Part shown: positions 31,755-45,900 of the stretch, in pieces | Position numbering within the stretch: position 1 is the first letter of the stretch | Layout of the letters: each line of letters opens with the position of its first letter | Assembly (NCBI GenBank): GCA_020064725.1 | Contig: JAGTWJ010000019.1 | Location: 2,232,001 to 2,296,000 of the forward strand | Reading direction: 5' to 3' | DNA: 64,000 bases | Source: Drechslerella dactyloides | Taxonomy: Eukaryota > Ascomycota > Orbiliomycetes > Orbiliales > Orbiliaceae | Program-made: the position numbers and the translations under genes | The notes under the pieces: model-generated | Told to the model about the DNA's origin: nothing | What the model saw: the letters and a program-made list of their open reading frames with translations, nothing else | Database searches by the model: none

Positions 31755-34700
31755 GGCTGTAAGCGTCTGCAACCGGTAACCCACCGACGGCTCCGGTTCG
31801 GGTTTTCAAAAGGCGAGATAAAGTCGTGGCCCTCAATTATAGGTATCGCGCGACCGAGTATACTCGTTTAGACTCCCGTTGTCTCTCCGAGAGTAAAGGC
31901 ACCGATACAGGATACGCGGGGCCGAGTTTTCTTCACCGTCCGGACCTTCGACGTCCCGATCAAGACCGCGGGTGGCTGGGTGAAGACTCTCGCTCCTGCC
32001 AGGTTCAGGGGAACCTTGAGTGGTCTTCCGGTGCTCTTCAAGTAGAAGAGTTCAGCGGCGTTTGAGTATATAGATATAACTAAGCAAGTATATATCGAAA
32101 AGCTGGGAAAGCCGATATCGACGCCGTCCGAACGATCGAAGATGTATTCGCAAATTGAATGGCGATGGATCGAACTCACAGTTGTTCTTTCGCAATAACA
32201 TTACATGACAGGCTTTGACATAACTTCTATTTTTGCGGGCAGGGCGGGAGAAAAAAACTAACCATATCTAGCCTAGATCAATTCCGGGGCTGGCGACGAC
32301 AACCTCCCGGCCCGAAAATCGATCGCCTCGCGCTCAGGTCGAACATTATTATTCTCCGAGCGGGAGATTTCCCCGGCGACCCGAGCGGGCAGATGCTGAG
32401 GGTAGATACCGTTTCTGCGGCCATTTGGGAGTTCACCTGCTATCGAAGTTTGCTATCGCAATGATCAGAGAAAGATCCTCAGGATGGAGTCGCGTCGCGT
32501 CGTGAACGGGGGAAGGCCATTGCATTGCCAACGTGAGGCAGCGCAACGTGTTGTGTCAGTTGGTTGTCTTGGCACAATACTCTGCCAAAGCCTCGATCCG
32601 GTACAACGCGAAACGTCGGACCTGTAAATCCTGTAGGATCCGATAGCTGAAATGGGATCAGATAACCATCTGGGTATACCCTTAATCTTAGGTCATTTAC
32701 AAGTCTATTTTAATTAATATACAGATTGAACCGCAATCGATACGTACGCACACGGGCCTCGATGCATTAGCGAGACAAAGGTCAATGCAGCAACTCTTAA
32801 CAGCGGGCGTGGCACGCCCTCCATGCGAGGAAGGTTAGCAGAAGCTTATATCTGTATATATCGATCGCGATATAGCCACAGATGAAGATGCACATTATGC
32901 ATATAATATATAAGTACATCGGCCGCTAATTAGCGTGTACCGCTATGATATTCACATAGAGTCGTATGCCTGGCCAGGTGCGCAAGTGCGCATCTATGAA
33001 TATGCAGCATCTTTAACGAATTACGTGGAACAAAAAAATATTAATCTTATTGGTGTTGGAAACTTAGATCTCGTCCGTAAGGTCTTCGGGAACAAGATCC
33101 AGACAGTGATCCTGTGGCCATGTCCTGTCATTAATATAAGAAGCTGATTGTGCATGTGGTACAACCCGGGAGCCTCGAGTTCTACGAATGAGACAATATG
33201 ACATCCCTCGAATCTAGGCACTTGTGTATTTTTCCAACTCAAAGGCAAGCATTAGAAATATATCTATATAATTACGTATACGGACATATAAAAATATAAA
33301 AAAATGCATCTTTGATTGTTCTATAGCTGCGCCAGCATCGATGCATAGGCTTTGCTTGGCCAGGTGTATGACAGTTGCAATCAACCAGCTGCACGCACCG
33401 ATAACTATGAAAGCTGGATCAGCGAATCTGAATGCACCGTCGACAGAACAAATGTATAATACAACACGATGTATATTCTCATCGTAGCATTCCAGATATA
33501 TAATAAATACACGCGCACGCTTACGCTTCAATATATTATAATACGCTCTATTAGCACACTAGTTTGCCTCTCTGAAATTATCGAGTATCCAAGGAGATCA
33601 GCAGCGAATATTCGCCATATGCATTAAGTGGGTACCGAGTGACCGTAGAATCGTCGTAGATATATCGATATGAATAATGGAGACACATTCTTCAATTTCG
33701 TAATCGGCGTCCCGCAATGTCTATTGTTTTATGACCAACCCCGGTGCTAGTACACGTGCCTTACATCATGCATCACCCTAAGAACACTTCGAGTCCCGCC
33801 TACGCTCGTTCGTACAGGGTCATCCTGCCTCCTACCCGATTGGCACTCGCAACGAGAGTTCGACCGCTCCAACTTCGCGTATGTACAGTTTGGGAATCTC
33901 ATATCGCAAATATCAAACTCGATCAACTAGATCTTACAAGACCGACAGTGCGCAGTCTCTTCGCGTCGAGGTTCCCATCTCGACGTCTACACATTTCTTG
34001 GTAGCTATGAAAGCAAGCGTTATTCTCGACTCGAATGCAAAACTATCCGAAACGTAATCAAGAGGTTGCGACTGCGACGAGCGCGACTTGGCAGCAAGCG
34101 CCAAGTTTACGAGATAGGCATGTTGTCTCTGGCATCTATTATATAGTAACTATCAAATTTTGATGGACATGCTGCTTTTGGCTATTGCCTAAAGTATGAA
34201 TATTAATTGCTTAGTTATTGTATCCTCGAAGGTTCACGTATACTTTCGTAGTTATTGTCGCTATCTTTCGAGTTAGAAAGGCGGGATATATGTTCTCGAG
34301 ACGAAAATTCAAGAGCTAGAATTTGGCAAGCGCACAAGGTCTTAACTTGCGCGATAAATCTTGCTGTCGGTTCAGTTAGTTGAACTGTCTGTCGTCTAAC
34401 ACAGCGTACCTCTAGATCCAGTCTCTCAATATATTATTCTCAGAGGATTTAGTATGGCTCTAAACCATTGCGGCACCCTTTGGCTGCCCAATGCATACAT
34501 TTGCGACTTTGTTTCGAGTAATTCTATTTACGAATTGAGCCTGGCAGCGTCTCCGACAGGGATCTCCGGGATTGACTCGCATTCGTGGGGAATCTTTGGC
34601 ATTTCCGAATCAGACTCTAAAGTTCTGTGTACTTACATACGCATGGAGTGTACCTAAACCTACTTAGTTATCTCCATATCTAATCCCCCTCACGAGACAT

Positions 34701-37550
34701 GCGCGTTTACACAGCCTCTTCACAGAGGCAGCATCGCAGCGTTACATCGAGACTGAGATGCCAAGGACATCAGTACGTAAGAACAGACGTCAATATTGGA
34801 TTTCTAGAAACCCATGTCCTCCAGGCAAAACTATGGGGAAGCGCTCCCGGCATATTTAATTTACCAACGAAAGTACGACCCAGATACATATATTGTGTAC
34901 GTATGTCTCCACGGTATCAGGTACGAGATATTACAACAAATTAAGAGAACCGTCCAGGTACCTCGGATAGAACTGTCAAGAACAGCACGTGCGAATCAAC
35001 CGACTCTGGATGTCTACCCTCCAGTGTTGTAATGTAACTATGGGGCCCCGGGCGGCTGGCTCTTGGCTGACTACCCATGGACAAGGAGTCGACCGGGTTT
35101 TGATTCAAGCTCAAGCAGCTGCAGCTGCAGCTGCGGGACGACGGTCGACAGAATCGGCACATGCTCGGCCATGTCGATCACCCGCCGTGCAGTATATCGA
35201 CGGTATCTTAATCGGAAGGGTAGTAAGTAATAATAATAATATATCTACGTACATATATGTTGTCAGAATATAGTGACGTAAATACAAATCGGACGGTGGC
35301 CGACTGCCCGTTCTAGCGAGGCCTAGGTTTTCGATTTGACAGCTGCATATGCATGCAGGCAGGCCGGTGACTTGCATGTGCATGGGTAGCTACGAGTAGG
35401 TGGAAGTGTCGAAAACCCGGTTGTTGCGATAAACTTGCATGATCGACAGCTGTGCATATAGTATCTCGCGCTTCCCACCTACAACGTGTCTACAAGGGAG
35501 AAGATAGCATCTATCGAAAATTCGAGAGGCCGGACGCTGAGCGACTAGAATTCACCTGGTCTGTCCTAACCTATCGGAGAAGTTACCTGCACCTAAGAGA
35601 TGCCATATGGCCGTCAAGCTTTGACAAGACTGACGAGCTACCAGATGTGTCATCTTAATTCGCTGTATTATAATCTATAATATAATAGGCTGACATCACA
35701 CCCGACAGACTGCTGACACAAGTGATCACTGTGAAGCCGAGGTCTCAACCTAGAGCCGCATCCTGACGTTGAGCTATAATTCTATCTTGCTAGCCAAGGC
35801 GCCTCGGCATCTGAGGTTGTAATCTCAGCAAGTAATCAAATATGTACATATGTGCATCGTACAATTGTGAGACTGGATACGATAGCTAGAACTCGTATCC
35901 GTAGATCTAAACATGTAGTCGCAATTTAAGACCGCTCTTTACCGACGCGGGCGCTGCGAGATCAGACGCGGGGAAACTCCGCAGTTGACCCATCACGGGA
36001 GCGCTACTATCATCTCATTACATAAACAACGTGCATGAAGTACCTAGGTATCTCCACAATTGATATCGATTGCTCTCGGGCGCCATAGCGCAGATCTTGC
36101 TCGTCTACGCATTTTTCGCCAGACCGAATACAACGTCCAGCATGCATATCAAAGTTCTCCGTCGCGTAAATGCATTGTAGCGCGCGTTATACCAAATGCG
36201 TCGGTGATCGTTGCCCCATCTGCAATGCTACTGTTCGTACCGTAGCCGCCAAGGCGCGACATGCAGCCCGACCGTCGAAGCTTCCTGTTTACCTCCAACC
36301 AAACGCACCTCGGCAGTTTCCATTTGCAAGCCGTGAAGAGTATGCTAAAGCGAGCGAGCAGCTGCGCACTGTCCAACTACGATCGACTGCATAAGCTATA
36401 GAAAGCTAGTTCGGTGTCGGTCATGTCTTAAAGTGAGCTCGCCTGGTCGGCCACTCGGGTTGCGAAGCAGGAGACCAGGATGCCCTGTTTGCAACATTGC
36501 AACGACAGCCCGAACAAGCAAGCAGCTCATCCTCGAAACAACGTATCTACATACCGACGAACGCCTGCCCTCCTCGTCTGCGTGCACTTGTTATCGATGC
36601 ATCAGGCACCCGCAATATGGACGTTACTTGAACTTTATTGTTTGAACAACTTGATCTATCCTAGCCGGGCGAGATATTATGGGAAGCTAATCATGATCCG
36701 ATTGCCAAGTTTACACACAAGGAAATCAAACCCGGGTTCGATGGCGTCCATCCTGAAGCAATAATCCAATGGCGGTGTAGTCAAGGACCCCATGCGAGGC
36801 AAGGACAATGTCGATCGACTACCTCTCCCATGCTCTCGGTCAAACGGCTTATTGGTAAGTGACATTAGTCGCGCGGAGATAGTACCTCACGTCGGCCAAT
36901 GTTCCCCACAAATGTGGGCTGGCAGGATGCCGTTGACGAATACGAAGACGGCGAGTTTATCTACCCGGTTTTGATCCTGCTCCTTGCATCGTATGATCAA
37001 CTGATCTAGATCTCTTTAGATTATCAGGTGGTCGGGGGGTTGTCCACCCGAACTACGATGTCTTAGGTACTGCACATTCCCCCCTATCTCTGAGAGGACG
37101 CTCCGTTTCCTCCTGATACCGCATAGGTAGCTATAGTCGTCTCGAGGCCAGAACTTCGGACCCCTTCGCCTGTCAACTGAGATAGGCCTGGGGTAATATC
37201 AGCGCCTCTTATTGCCTTCCCCTTCTCGGCTCCTTGGCCTCGACTGCAGTACTGGTCAATAGCCCTGCTGTCTGTTACATTCTCGTGCATGCATCATTGT
37301 CCTGACGTACTAACTTACACCTCGCATACACCCCCTTATCATCCTCGCATGGACAGGCATCCACTCGTATCTTGACTTGACACACGTTGAGTCTAATGTT
37401 TCGAGGCGAACAGCCGTCGAACATATAAGGGGAGGCAATCGACCATCTTATCCGGCGTTCTGATTCGACTCCAGACCTTCGATTCCAAACCATTGGAGCT
37501 TACTCGATCGACAGATTATCTCTTACGTTCGCGTTCCAACGGTCGAAAAG
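31755..37550. other. 5.8 kb gene-free region
   Basis: Scanned on both strands: only short frames, mostly under 110 codons, none with a signal peptide, family motif or matching splice pair. Composition is not AT-eroded like the transposon core. It has short simple repeats, for example (CAGCTG)-type at about 35116-35135 and TAA repeats near 35228. Upstream of the secreted protein at 37551 a TATA-like CATATAAGG lies about 130 bp before the ATG. Confidence 0.5.
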
Positions 37551-39465
37551 ATGGTTTCCTCTACACTCCTCTCCATCGCCCTCTCTTACGGGCTGCTGGG
37601 ACTTCAAGTCCTCGCTACCCCGATAGTGAATCTGGACCAGATTCCTCCCCTCAAGGCCATACGAGAAGATGACCTGTTGGCTGGCACTGTGCCCCTCAAC
37701 AAGCTGCACAGTCGGTCTATCGCAGATTCTATGAAGAATGCGATACAGCTGATGCCTATTGATGAGGATGAGTTCCTTCCTTCGCACCTTCGAAAGAGGT
37801 CTGATGACTTGGCAAGACTCGACCTCCAAGACCAGGTCAAGTTGATTTATGGGGGTGTTGTATGTAAGTATTTGCATCCTCGAATTCCATACTGCTGGCT
37901 TGAACCCTCAACTAACTGGGGATGAAGCGGACAAACAAATTTATCTGGCCAACATGACGCTTCACCAACCTGATCCTAGCCACCCGTTGATCATGATGGA
38001 GAAGTTTGACAAGCTGCTACGGAGCATCAGCTGCAGAAAGGGTAGAGTCGTCTTGAGATTCAACGACGAAGACGCCATGAACTACGCGATCAAGGCCTGG
38101 GACTGGATCAACGAGAAGGAGAGTGACTACTTCTTCTTGATCGCCAACCACAAGAGCTGCAGCGAAAACATGCAAAGAACCCCCTACCGGGTCGACAAGG
38201 TCAAGTATGACAAGAAGTCTTTCACCACTACCCTGACGACGAATGATATTCCCTGGGAAACCGTTGCAACGGACTTCGACCTCAGCATCAGCAGTGCAAA
38301 CATGCCCCGCCGTGTCCGCACACGCAGTGTCCAGACCCTTGATATCATCAAGAGAGGGTTCTGGGATTTCATCGGAAATTTCAACTTCGGCAAGTCCGTC
38401 TACTGGGACCTCACCATCGGCGACGTCAATGGCGGGCGGAGGAAAATCTTCGCGGACCCGCTCCACGAGTTCTCGAAGCTCGAGATCACCTGCGTTGGCT
38501 GCTACCTCGCCGGCGGCGTCGAAATCGGCGGCTTTATCAAGGTTGAAAAGGGCACCGTCAAGCAGCTGTATGTCGCCGCCAAGCCAAAGAACCTGCACGG
38601 TAAATTGGAGGTTGAGACCTTTATCCGCGCCTCGCTGCCGGAACCTGGTCTCAAGTGGGACGTAAACCTGTTCGAGCTTGGTATTCCCGGACTTTCCATC
38701 CCCGGAATCTTCACCCTTGGGCCATCGCTCCAATACCAGGTTGGATTCCAACTGGCTGCCGCCGGTGGTCAAGGAAACTTTTCCCTTGGTGTTCAGACAA
38801 CTATCCCCAACGAGGCCACCGTGATTGGAAATCTCTTGGATGTGACAAAATCATCCGCGACTGGATTTGAAGGATCGACTGTAAAGCCGATCTTGATGCT
38901 CAACGAAATGGCTGCCAGGGCCAACTTCTACGTCTACGCACAGCCGGTTATCGGCTTCGGTGTTAGAGTCCTCACCCAGTACGGTGTCGAGGGTGCCATT
39001 GAGCTTAAGCTCCCATACATCAACGCCGACATTGTCTCCGGATACAACAAGGATGGCTTCTGCCCGAACGACAAGTTGAGGAGAGTCAGCGGTGCAAAGT
39101 CAACATCTGGTGCCAACATCGAACTCTGGTTCAAGGCCGCGAAGTTTACTGGATTCCCATCGATTCTGTCAGATTTCGACAGGAAGCTTTGGGGTGTTCG
39201 GTGGCCATTCTATGAAACATGCTTTCCCATGCAAGGCAGCCCTGGATTCAGGCCACCTGAGCCTGTGTACCCGACCGCCGCGGCTACGACGATCGATCCT
39301 CCTATCACAGTCACGAGATCTTCTGATGGCAGCCCGACTTTTAACCCACGGGCTATTCAAGACCCTCCTCCCTTCACGGTCACAAGGTCCATTGGCATTG
39401 GCAGCGTCCCGACTCCTAAACCACAAGTCATGCGCCACCCGCGAGCCCGCCGCGCCATCGCCTGA
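37551..39465 (+). CDS. Secreted protein, DUF7029/DUF7223 type
   Basis: Exons 37551..37863 and 37928..39465, 616 residues; 64-nt intron with donor GTAAGT, branch CAACTAACT and acceptor GAAG, phase 1. A signal peptide covers about residues 1-22 (MVSSTLLSIALSYGLLGLQV, LA). Residues about 100-190 (VKLIYGGVVSDKQIYLANM, LRSISC, FLIANHKSC, TLTTNDIPW) look like the domain of unknown function DUF7029, and about 290-450 (FSKLEITCVGCYLAGGVEIG, LPEPGLKWDVNLFELGIPG, FTLGPSLQYQVGFQLAAAG) like DUF7223; the two are usually fused in secreted ascomycete proteins. The C-terminal 60 residues are Pro/Thr-rich with a repeated ITVTRS / FTVTRS motif and end without a GPI tail. Function is unknown. Domain names are from memory of the families and should be searched. 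Confidence 0.7.
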
Positions 39466-41282
39466 TTAATATACTCCGGACTGGTTGATGCCAAGTTCTT
39501 TGGCATCTCGAATTCAGCAACTTTATTTCATTTTCACAATTCCATACCCTGTGCGGTGCGGCATGCATCGACATTTAACGACCTATACCATATACCCCAT
39601 ACGATGTAATATATTGTATCTTTACGACGAACTGCGACGACCGGAGAGACGATTGTTTTGAACTTTATTTTCTTATCTTCTTTCTTTCGTTTATATTATA
39701 CCCCATTCGCTATGAATATACCCATTCGAAGTGCTAGTATCAGTCGGCCTTCGAGAACTTGTTTTCTGGAATAATTGGGGAGGAAATCTGGAACAAACGC
39801 CAAGAAGATTCTTGAGAGGGGCTCGGCCCGGCCGAGGAGGGGGAAGGAGGGGGGTATATAAGATGGATGTACTACGAGTTAATAATGTACGATAGCACAA
39901 ATATCTGCAAGAGAATGCAATGAGCAAATCCATCACATGCACAAATATCCACAAGTAACTTGGCAATTTGCCACCCAGCCCTCAGAGATTTGTGCGCATG
40001 AAGTCGCGAGTCCGAATAGGCAAGAATATTAGAAATGGGCTCTCGGCGTGTTGAGCATGTGGTTTTGCGGCCAGCCAATCAGCGCGCCAGCCGCAAATTC
40101 GAGACTACCCAAAACGGTCGACGTGGCGCACATTCGTGTCGTGGACTGTGAAACGGCGCGACACCAACACGTTCAAACTTATGTAAGGGCGACGGGCCTC
40201 TGTCGAGTAAAACTTCAGGACCGGCGGATGGCTTGATGGAACAATGCAGGTCCGGTCTCCATCTCCGCCTGTCTCCGCCTGTCTCCAACGAGTCGCCAGA
40301 TCAGCTCAGCTGTAGACGGGAAAGAACTCCGCCCGGTGAATCCCATCCCTCGGGTTGCCAGCAGCCAGCCTAATTGCAATCACGCTAACATTGCCCGGAT
40401 CCATTACATAATACTACGATGCCCGGCACGGCGCCGGTAGAGCGGAGATTTTCTCGCGACCACCGCTGTCACTCTGCCTTCACTGCCCCGCGTCTACCAC
40501 GCCAAGTCAGGGTTTCGTCCGTAACCACGGCTCCCCCCGTCCCAGAGGCAACTACGGGCTCTCGGTCGTCCGTATTTTTGGGAGCAATATGCCAGGGCTA
40601 AGGCTGCTGGCCCGGGTTGCAGGGCTTTCGTGCACCGCCCGCTTCCATTAACAGCAGGCACGCGACGAAACGATAGAATTCGAAACTGTACCTCCCGCCA
40701 ATTTTCGCCATCGTGGTTGCATCAAACTGCTTCAGCGACCCGCGCCTCGTGGAGGGATCGTTCGTCCACAGCCGCAGCTTGTCTCAAACGTCGGCTTGGT
40801 GGGTGCAGAATGTATTATGCACATGTAATGTATCTTAGAGGGGGCGAGTCCACATGGCCATGTGTGCTCGTAATGGCTGGAACCTATTCGCTTCTCGAAG
40901 GGAGTATTTCTTCGACGCCCCGTCGCCGTTGGGAATTGTCCTCTTCTCTCCGGATTCCATTCTTCTAGGCCAACGTCCGCTAGTTACGGTTTATTTGATC
41001 ATCGAACATTTGAATTCTTTATCTCTTCTTCATTTATTGTCTCTCACTCGACCTTTGTTATCACCCAAGTTACCCTGTTGGAATTGATATTCGAACTCGC
41101 CTTCAACACACTCTCTCCACTACCGTGCATTCCGACTCTTGTCTCGCGGAGCTGCCCCATTGACAGACTCCCATCGCAGCCCGGATACCCAATAGATACC
41201 TAGGTATCTTGAGATATCGAGCAAGCTTGTAGTCCATCAGTTCTATTTAGATATACCCCGTTCCACCAAAAATACTTTCAAA
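39466..41282. other. Intergenic, no gene seen
   Basis: Between the secreted DUF protein and the GH72 gene. Only short frames without motifs. The last 250 bp before the GH72 ATG are pyrimidine-rich, as in many strong fungal promoters. Confidence 0.5.
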
Positions 41283-42972
41283 ATGCGATTCAGCACGCTA
41301 GCCGGCCTAGCCTCTCTCGCAGTCTACGTTTCCGCAGACCTCACCCCGATCACAATCAAGGGCAATGCTTTCTACGCTGGCAACGACCGTTTCTACGTCC
41401 GTGGTGTAGACTATCAGCCCGGCGCTGCATCCGACCCGAAAGACCCGCTCGCAGATCCCAAAATCTGCGGCCGCGATATTCCAGCTTTGAAGGACCTAGG
41501 CGTCAATGCTATCCGCGTCTGTAAGTCGCATGTCGCCCCATGGCACAGCTAGCTAGCTCAATTGGAGTCTCGATCCTAACTGTAACATAGATATCATTGA
41601 CAGTGCAGCAAATCATGACGAATGCATGAAACAGCTTTCGGATGCTGGTATCTACCTGATCCTGGACGTCAACACCCCGCGCCAGTCCATCTCTCGCGCA
41701 AACCCTTCGGGCTCGTACAACGAAGTGTACCTGCAGGTTCGTACAATATACATGCCTATGCTTGAGCATAATATACATGCATGCAGCATTATGCTAACTT
41801 CGTATATTACTAGCACGTCTTCGGAACCATGGATGTCTTCAGCAAGTACGCCAACACCATGGCCTTCTTTGCGGGTAACGAAGTCGTCGACAAGCCAGAC
41901 AATACCGCAGCCGCAACCTACGTCAAGGCTACTGTTCGCGACATGAAGGCCTATCAGAAGGCGCGCAAGCTGCGGGCCATCCCAGTTGGATACTCGGCTG
42001 CCGATGTTACATCGAACCGTCAGCTCATCGCCGAGTACATGAACTCTGGCCCTGACGCCGAGCGCGTCGACTTCCATGCTTACAACGACTACTCGTGGTG
42101 CGGTACCGGCAGTTCCTTCACGTTCTCCGGATACGACCAAAAGGTCAAGAACTACACCGACTATGGCATTCCCACCTTGTATGTGTAATCACCGCTCTCG
42201 CATCGCCTAAATGAGATTCACTAACTTGGTATCTCTAGCTTGTCCGAGTTCGGCTGCAACAAGTTCCTTCCACGAACATTCCCTGAGATCGAGGCCATCT
42301 ACTCTACCCAGATGACCGGTGTCTTCAGCGGCGGCCTCGTCTACGAATGGACCCAGGAGGAAAACAAATTCGTATGACACACTCTCACTCTATTTTGCCA
42401 ATACCAAGGGACTTGATTTGTATACTAACAAATTTATGTAACAGGGCTTGGTTAAAGTCTCCCAGGATCTCAAGTCTATCGAGCTTATGGACGATTACAA
42501 GAACCTAAAGTCGCAGTATCAGAAGACCCCCAACCCGAATGGCGACGCCGGTGCCACCCTCACTCCCGGCAAAGCTTCCAAATGCCCGTCGAAGGTTCCT
42601 GGTATCTGGGACGCTGAATGCACCCTCCCCGATATGCGTAAGTTTCTCGCCACCACATACTACATAATCTTCCTGCGATAAATCGACTGTCCACGATTGC
42701 TAACTGCGATATCTCCTGCAGCTGCCAAGGCCAAAGGATACCTCGATAGCGGCGCCGGACAGGTCCTTGGCTTCAGCGGACCTACCAACCAGTGGGACAC
42801 CCCCGGTACGCCATCCAGCGGCTCGGGCACTGGCACCGCCTCCAGTGCCGCGAAAACCACTTCGGCAAAGAACTCTGCTTCGGGTCCCCTGCCTGCTGTC
42901 AACTTCGCCGCGATCGCATCGATCGGCTCGATCGTTCTTGCGGGTATTTTCGGCGGAGCTGCGCTGTTGTAG
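41283..42972 (+). CDS. GPI-anchored 1,3-beta-glucanosyltransferase, GH72 (Gel/Gas family)
   Basis: Exons 41283..41520, 41591..41736, 41814..42178, 42239..42371, 42445..42637 and 42722..42972, 441 residues; five introns of 60-84 nt, most with a clear CTAAC branch. All phases agree. The enzyme cuts and rejoins beta-1,3-glucan chains at the outer plasma membrane, elongating wall glucan. Signal peptide residues 1-18 (MRFSTLAGLASLAVYVSA). The GH72 fold has KGNAFYAGNDRFYVRGVDYQ, the acid/base Glu at 151 (FFAGNEV) and the nucleophile Glu at 253 (FLSEFGCNKF). After WTQEENKFGLV and a short linker (CPSKVPGIWD), the protein goes through a Ser/Thr/Gly-rich stretch to a C-terminal hydrophobic GPI signal (FAAIASIGSIVLAGIFGGAA). 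No CBM43 (X8) module is present, so it belongs to the Gel1-like group without it. Confidence 0.93.
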
Positions 42973-45900
42973 TTTGAAGACTCTGGTTGCTGCCGATATA
43001 TATAAAAGCGCCTCCGTATTCGTTTCAGTTTCACATCCGAAGGCGAGTTAGGGTATTACAATATAATACTTGTATATACATAGTACACTAGACTTTGATA
43101 TCCCGTTCCCAAGAATTGTTATAGAGCCCAAACTTGGCGTACATGCATACCTCTATGCCCCTAAGTTTTAGTATCTGCGAACCTGTCTTTGCAATAGTCT
43201 CAATAATCCATATATTCAGCTCTTGCTGCCACATGCACGGATAGGGAATCTGTATGGAATGGACACAGTCGCTTCGGCTAGGGATACTCGATGCATGTTT
43301 CGTTTACGAATAGAACACCCCTCCTAAGCGTCACCAACGGTATCGCCGAGCGTTTTAACCCCGCGAGCTCGAGCTCGAGCGCTCGTTCGCTAGTTCACTG
43401 GCAATCTCCGGAAATCAAGCGAGCCTTGGACTCCGACGTGCATGCAAATATGCAGGCGTGCATGTGAGATACACGGTTCAGGAGAGTCGAGCCGTGACAC
43501 AACGCTACAGCGCTCACACTAGCCTAGCTTCTCTTTAGACCGGTACCTCTGTAAAGCCTAAACTTCGAGCAGTCTCACAAATATCTGCAGGCCCCTGAGC
43601 TCCAGTAACAGGTGGTATATATCTGTATTATTTGAACATTCAAATGCGCTATGCTCTGAGCATGTATGCTACCGTTTCATCATAACCGTACTCGTCTTGA
43701 GGTCATTCATATGCATCTCGGATCGTTTGATCAGGTTAGTTTGCCTATATTCACCACCTGCAGCTTTGCACGCGGCCGGTATCGCTGAATGCTAATTATC
43801 TGGGCCGCTTTCGCAAACCCAAAGCACCCAAGGTACCAATAATTGCCGGTTGTTGGAGTTAATAGCTCAGTCTAGTCGCGATCGCCAGTCCAAATGATTC
43901 GTGCCAGCTGCAGTAAGAATTATGCTGTCCTACCAGTCCACGTACGCCAGCATAATACCGGCCCATCGGGAGCGCCGGAGCTCCAGCTTTCAGCTCCGAG
44001 GCCAGGATCTATTATACAGAAACCGTGATGCGAGGAACGTCCACGACTAACATCACGTCTTAGAGCCCGCTCAACTGGGTTAACTACCACGCATGCTAAC
44101 CCGGTCATTGTATGCAACGGCAGGACGGTACCACAAAGATACTGGATGAAAGACGCTGACCGAGAATCGAAGGATCTACTTGCAGATATATCTGCCTGGT
44201 CATGCATGCCGGGATCCACTGATAGGCTTGCTTGAGGTTTCGTCGGCTGTGCTTTCCTGATCGTCGGTTGGTGCAGAACTGCAGTGTACGTAGGTTGTCT
44301 TGAAAGGTTTGCTGATTGCATGCAGGTGTGACGATGCGAGTTGGCTTGCAGGAAAATTGAAGTCGATAGGTTGGTTCAATGTCGAGCTATCTGACTGGCT
44401 CGTCTGAATGCGCAACGCTGAAAATGCAACGTTCGAGAACGACGGCCTATGGACGCGTCGACCACCTATGCAGAGCCCTAGTTCAGCGTTCAGTTGTCTT
44501 GTAAATTAGCATAGCAAAAGCAAGTAGAAATTGAATGAGTTAAAATGCATCGAGTTGTGTGCAGGCCCGTCGAAGCTAGATGAGAGTCGGACAGTCCACC
44601 TTGACAAATCTAGCTTTATTAGGTCAAACTGAAGCCGGAAACCACATATCTACGAGTCTACAAGGCAAAATATGCCATAAGATGGCTTGCTCGTTACCGC
44701 GTTACCCCTTTACCGCAGGCGTAACTGCAAGTTATATCTTCCGATCCGCGTCCACGTCCAGGCTGTAGCATGGCCCATAAGATATAGGTTCACTCGCTAG
44801 TGCGTACAATGATCTGGAAATCCTGCACACGGGTTTACTCGAAACGTTGGACGTATGCTCGAATAAGATTATGAAATTGAATTTTTCGTCCATCGTTTAC
44901 TTCAAAATAGGATACAAGTGAACTGTGGAAAGTCGATAGGAAAATTAAATTACGAATAGTTAGCGATAATAACCCACCAAACGAAAGGATTGTATAATTT
45001 TTAACGATATGAGAAGCCAAATTTAGATATATGCATGGCTGATAATAAGCATATTATGTAAGACTTAAACAACGATGTCATGATGTCACAACAATATTTC
45101 TGTGGATCCAGCGATATGCATAGCTCAAGAATGATATATATGAGGTCTATCGATCTCGACCAAAGAACCAGGACTCGATCAACGAAGTGGATCCAAACAA
45201 CGCAGAGTTTAAGCGGCATGAGTTAAGCCGACTTCAAGCCATCCTCGAATGAGTTTAGCGATATATATACAAACTAGCAGCGCTACCAGTACATTTTGAG
45301 GGCGAGGTCGTAAGTCTCAGAGGGGATTATGACTAAGACAGGCTATTAATGCGACATGATTCGCATGGGTCGGTTGATAATTGCGCGGAGATCTTACTTA
45401 TTCGCACAAGCGTTCAAATGGCGTGGTTCAAAACATAGGTAGATCAGATGTGCGTTTATCTACTAATGTATAATGTGTGGCCGAATACCATAGTACACCA
45501 GAATTAACTATCCCAGTTCCTAATAGAGGTGCGGCCAACCAGTTACTATCGACCGACTGGCCAGGAACACATTGGAAATCTAAGCGAGCCCTGATAGTTC
45601 GTAACCCTGATAATAATCGTCATCCTTGTGGCGGGCGGTTCAAGTTGTGTCACGAAACTCCGTCAATCCTGCGGGCCTGCCAGAGCTGTTGTAGTTTTAG
45701 ATCGTCTGTGTTGTCCATAGACGCAAGCGGAAACCCAAGCAATGCGAGCTCGATCGAAGAATGAAAATTTTAAAGCGTGACAAATGCGTAAGTGGGCGCG
45801 AAAATCGAGGGCCGACTAAACTCTGGCAGGGTGGCGGCGAGTCCGAGCCGTTTTCAGGTTCCAAGAAGTCAAAAGCGGTAAAGGTATTTCGATAAGACTT

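Noticed and set aside
36726..36745. Possible tRNA T-loop-like sequence AAACCCGGGTTCGAT
   Set aside because: No matching acceptor, D or anticodon arms nearby; the sequence is a local palindrome.
38017..38772. 251-codon minus-strand frame inside the secreted DUF gene
   Set aside because: Antisense to a convincing coding exon with signal peptide and family motifs.
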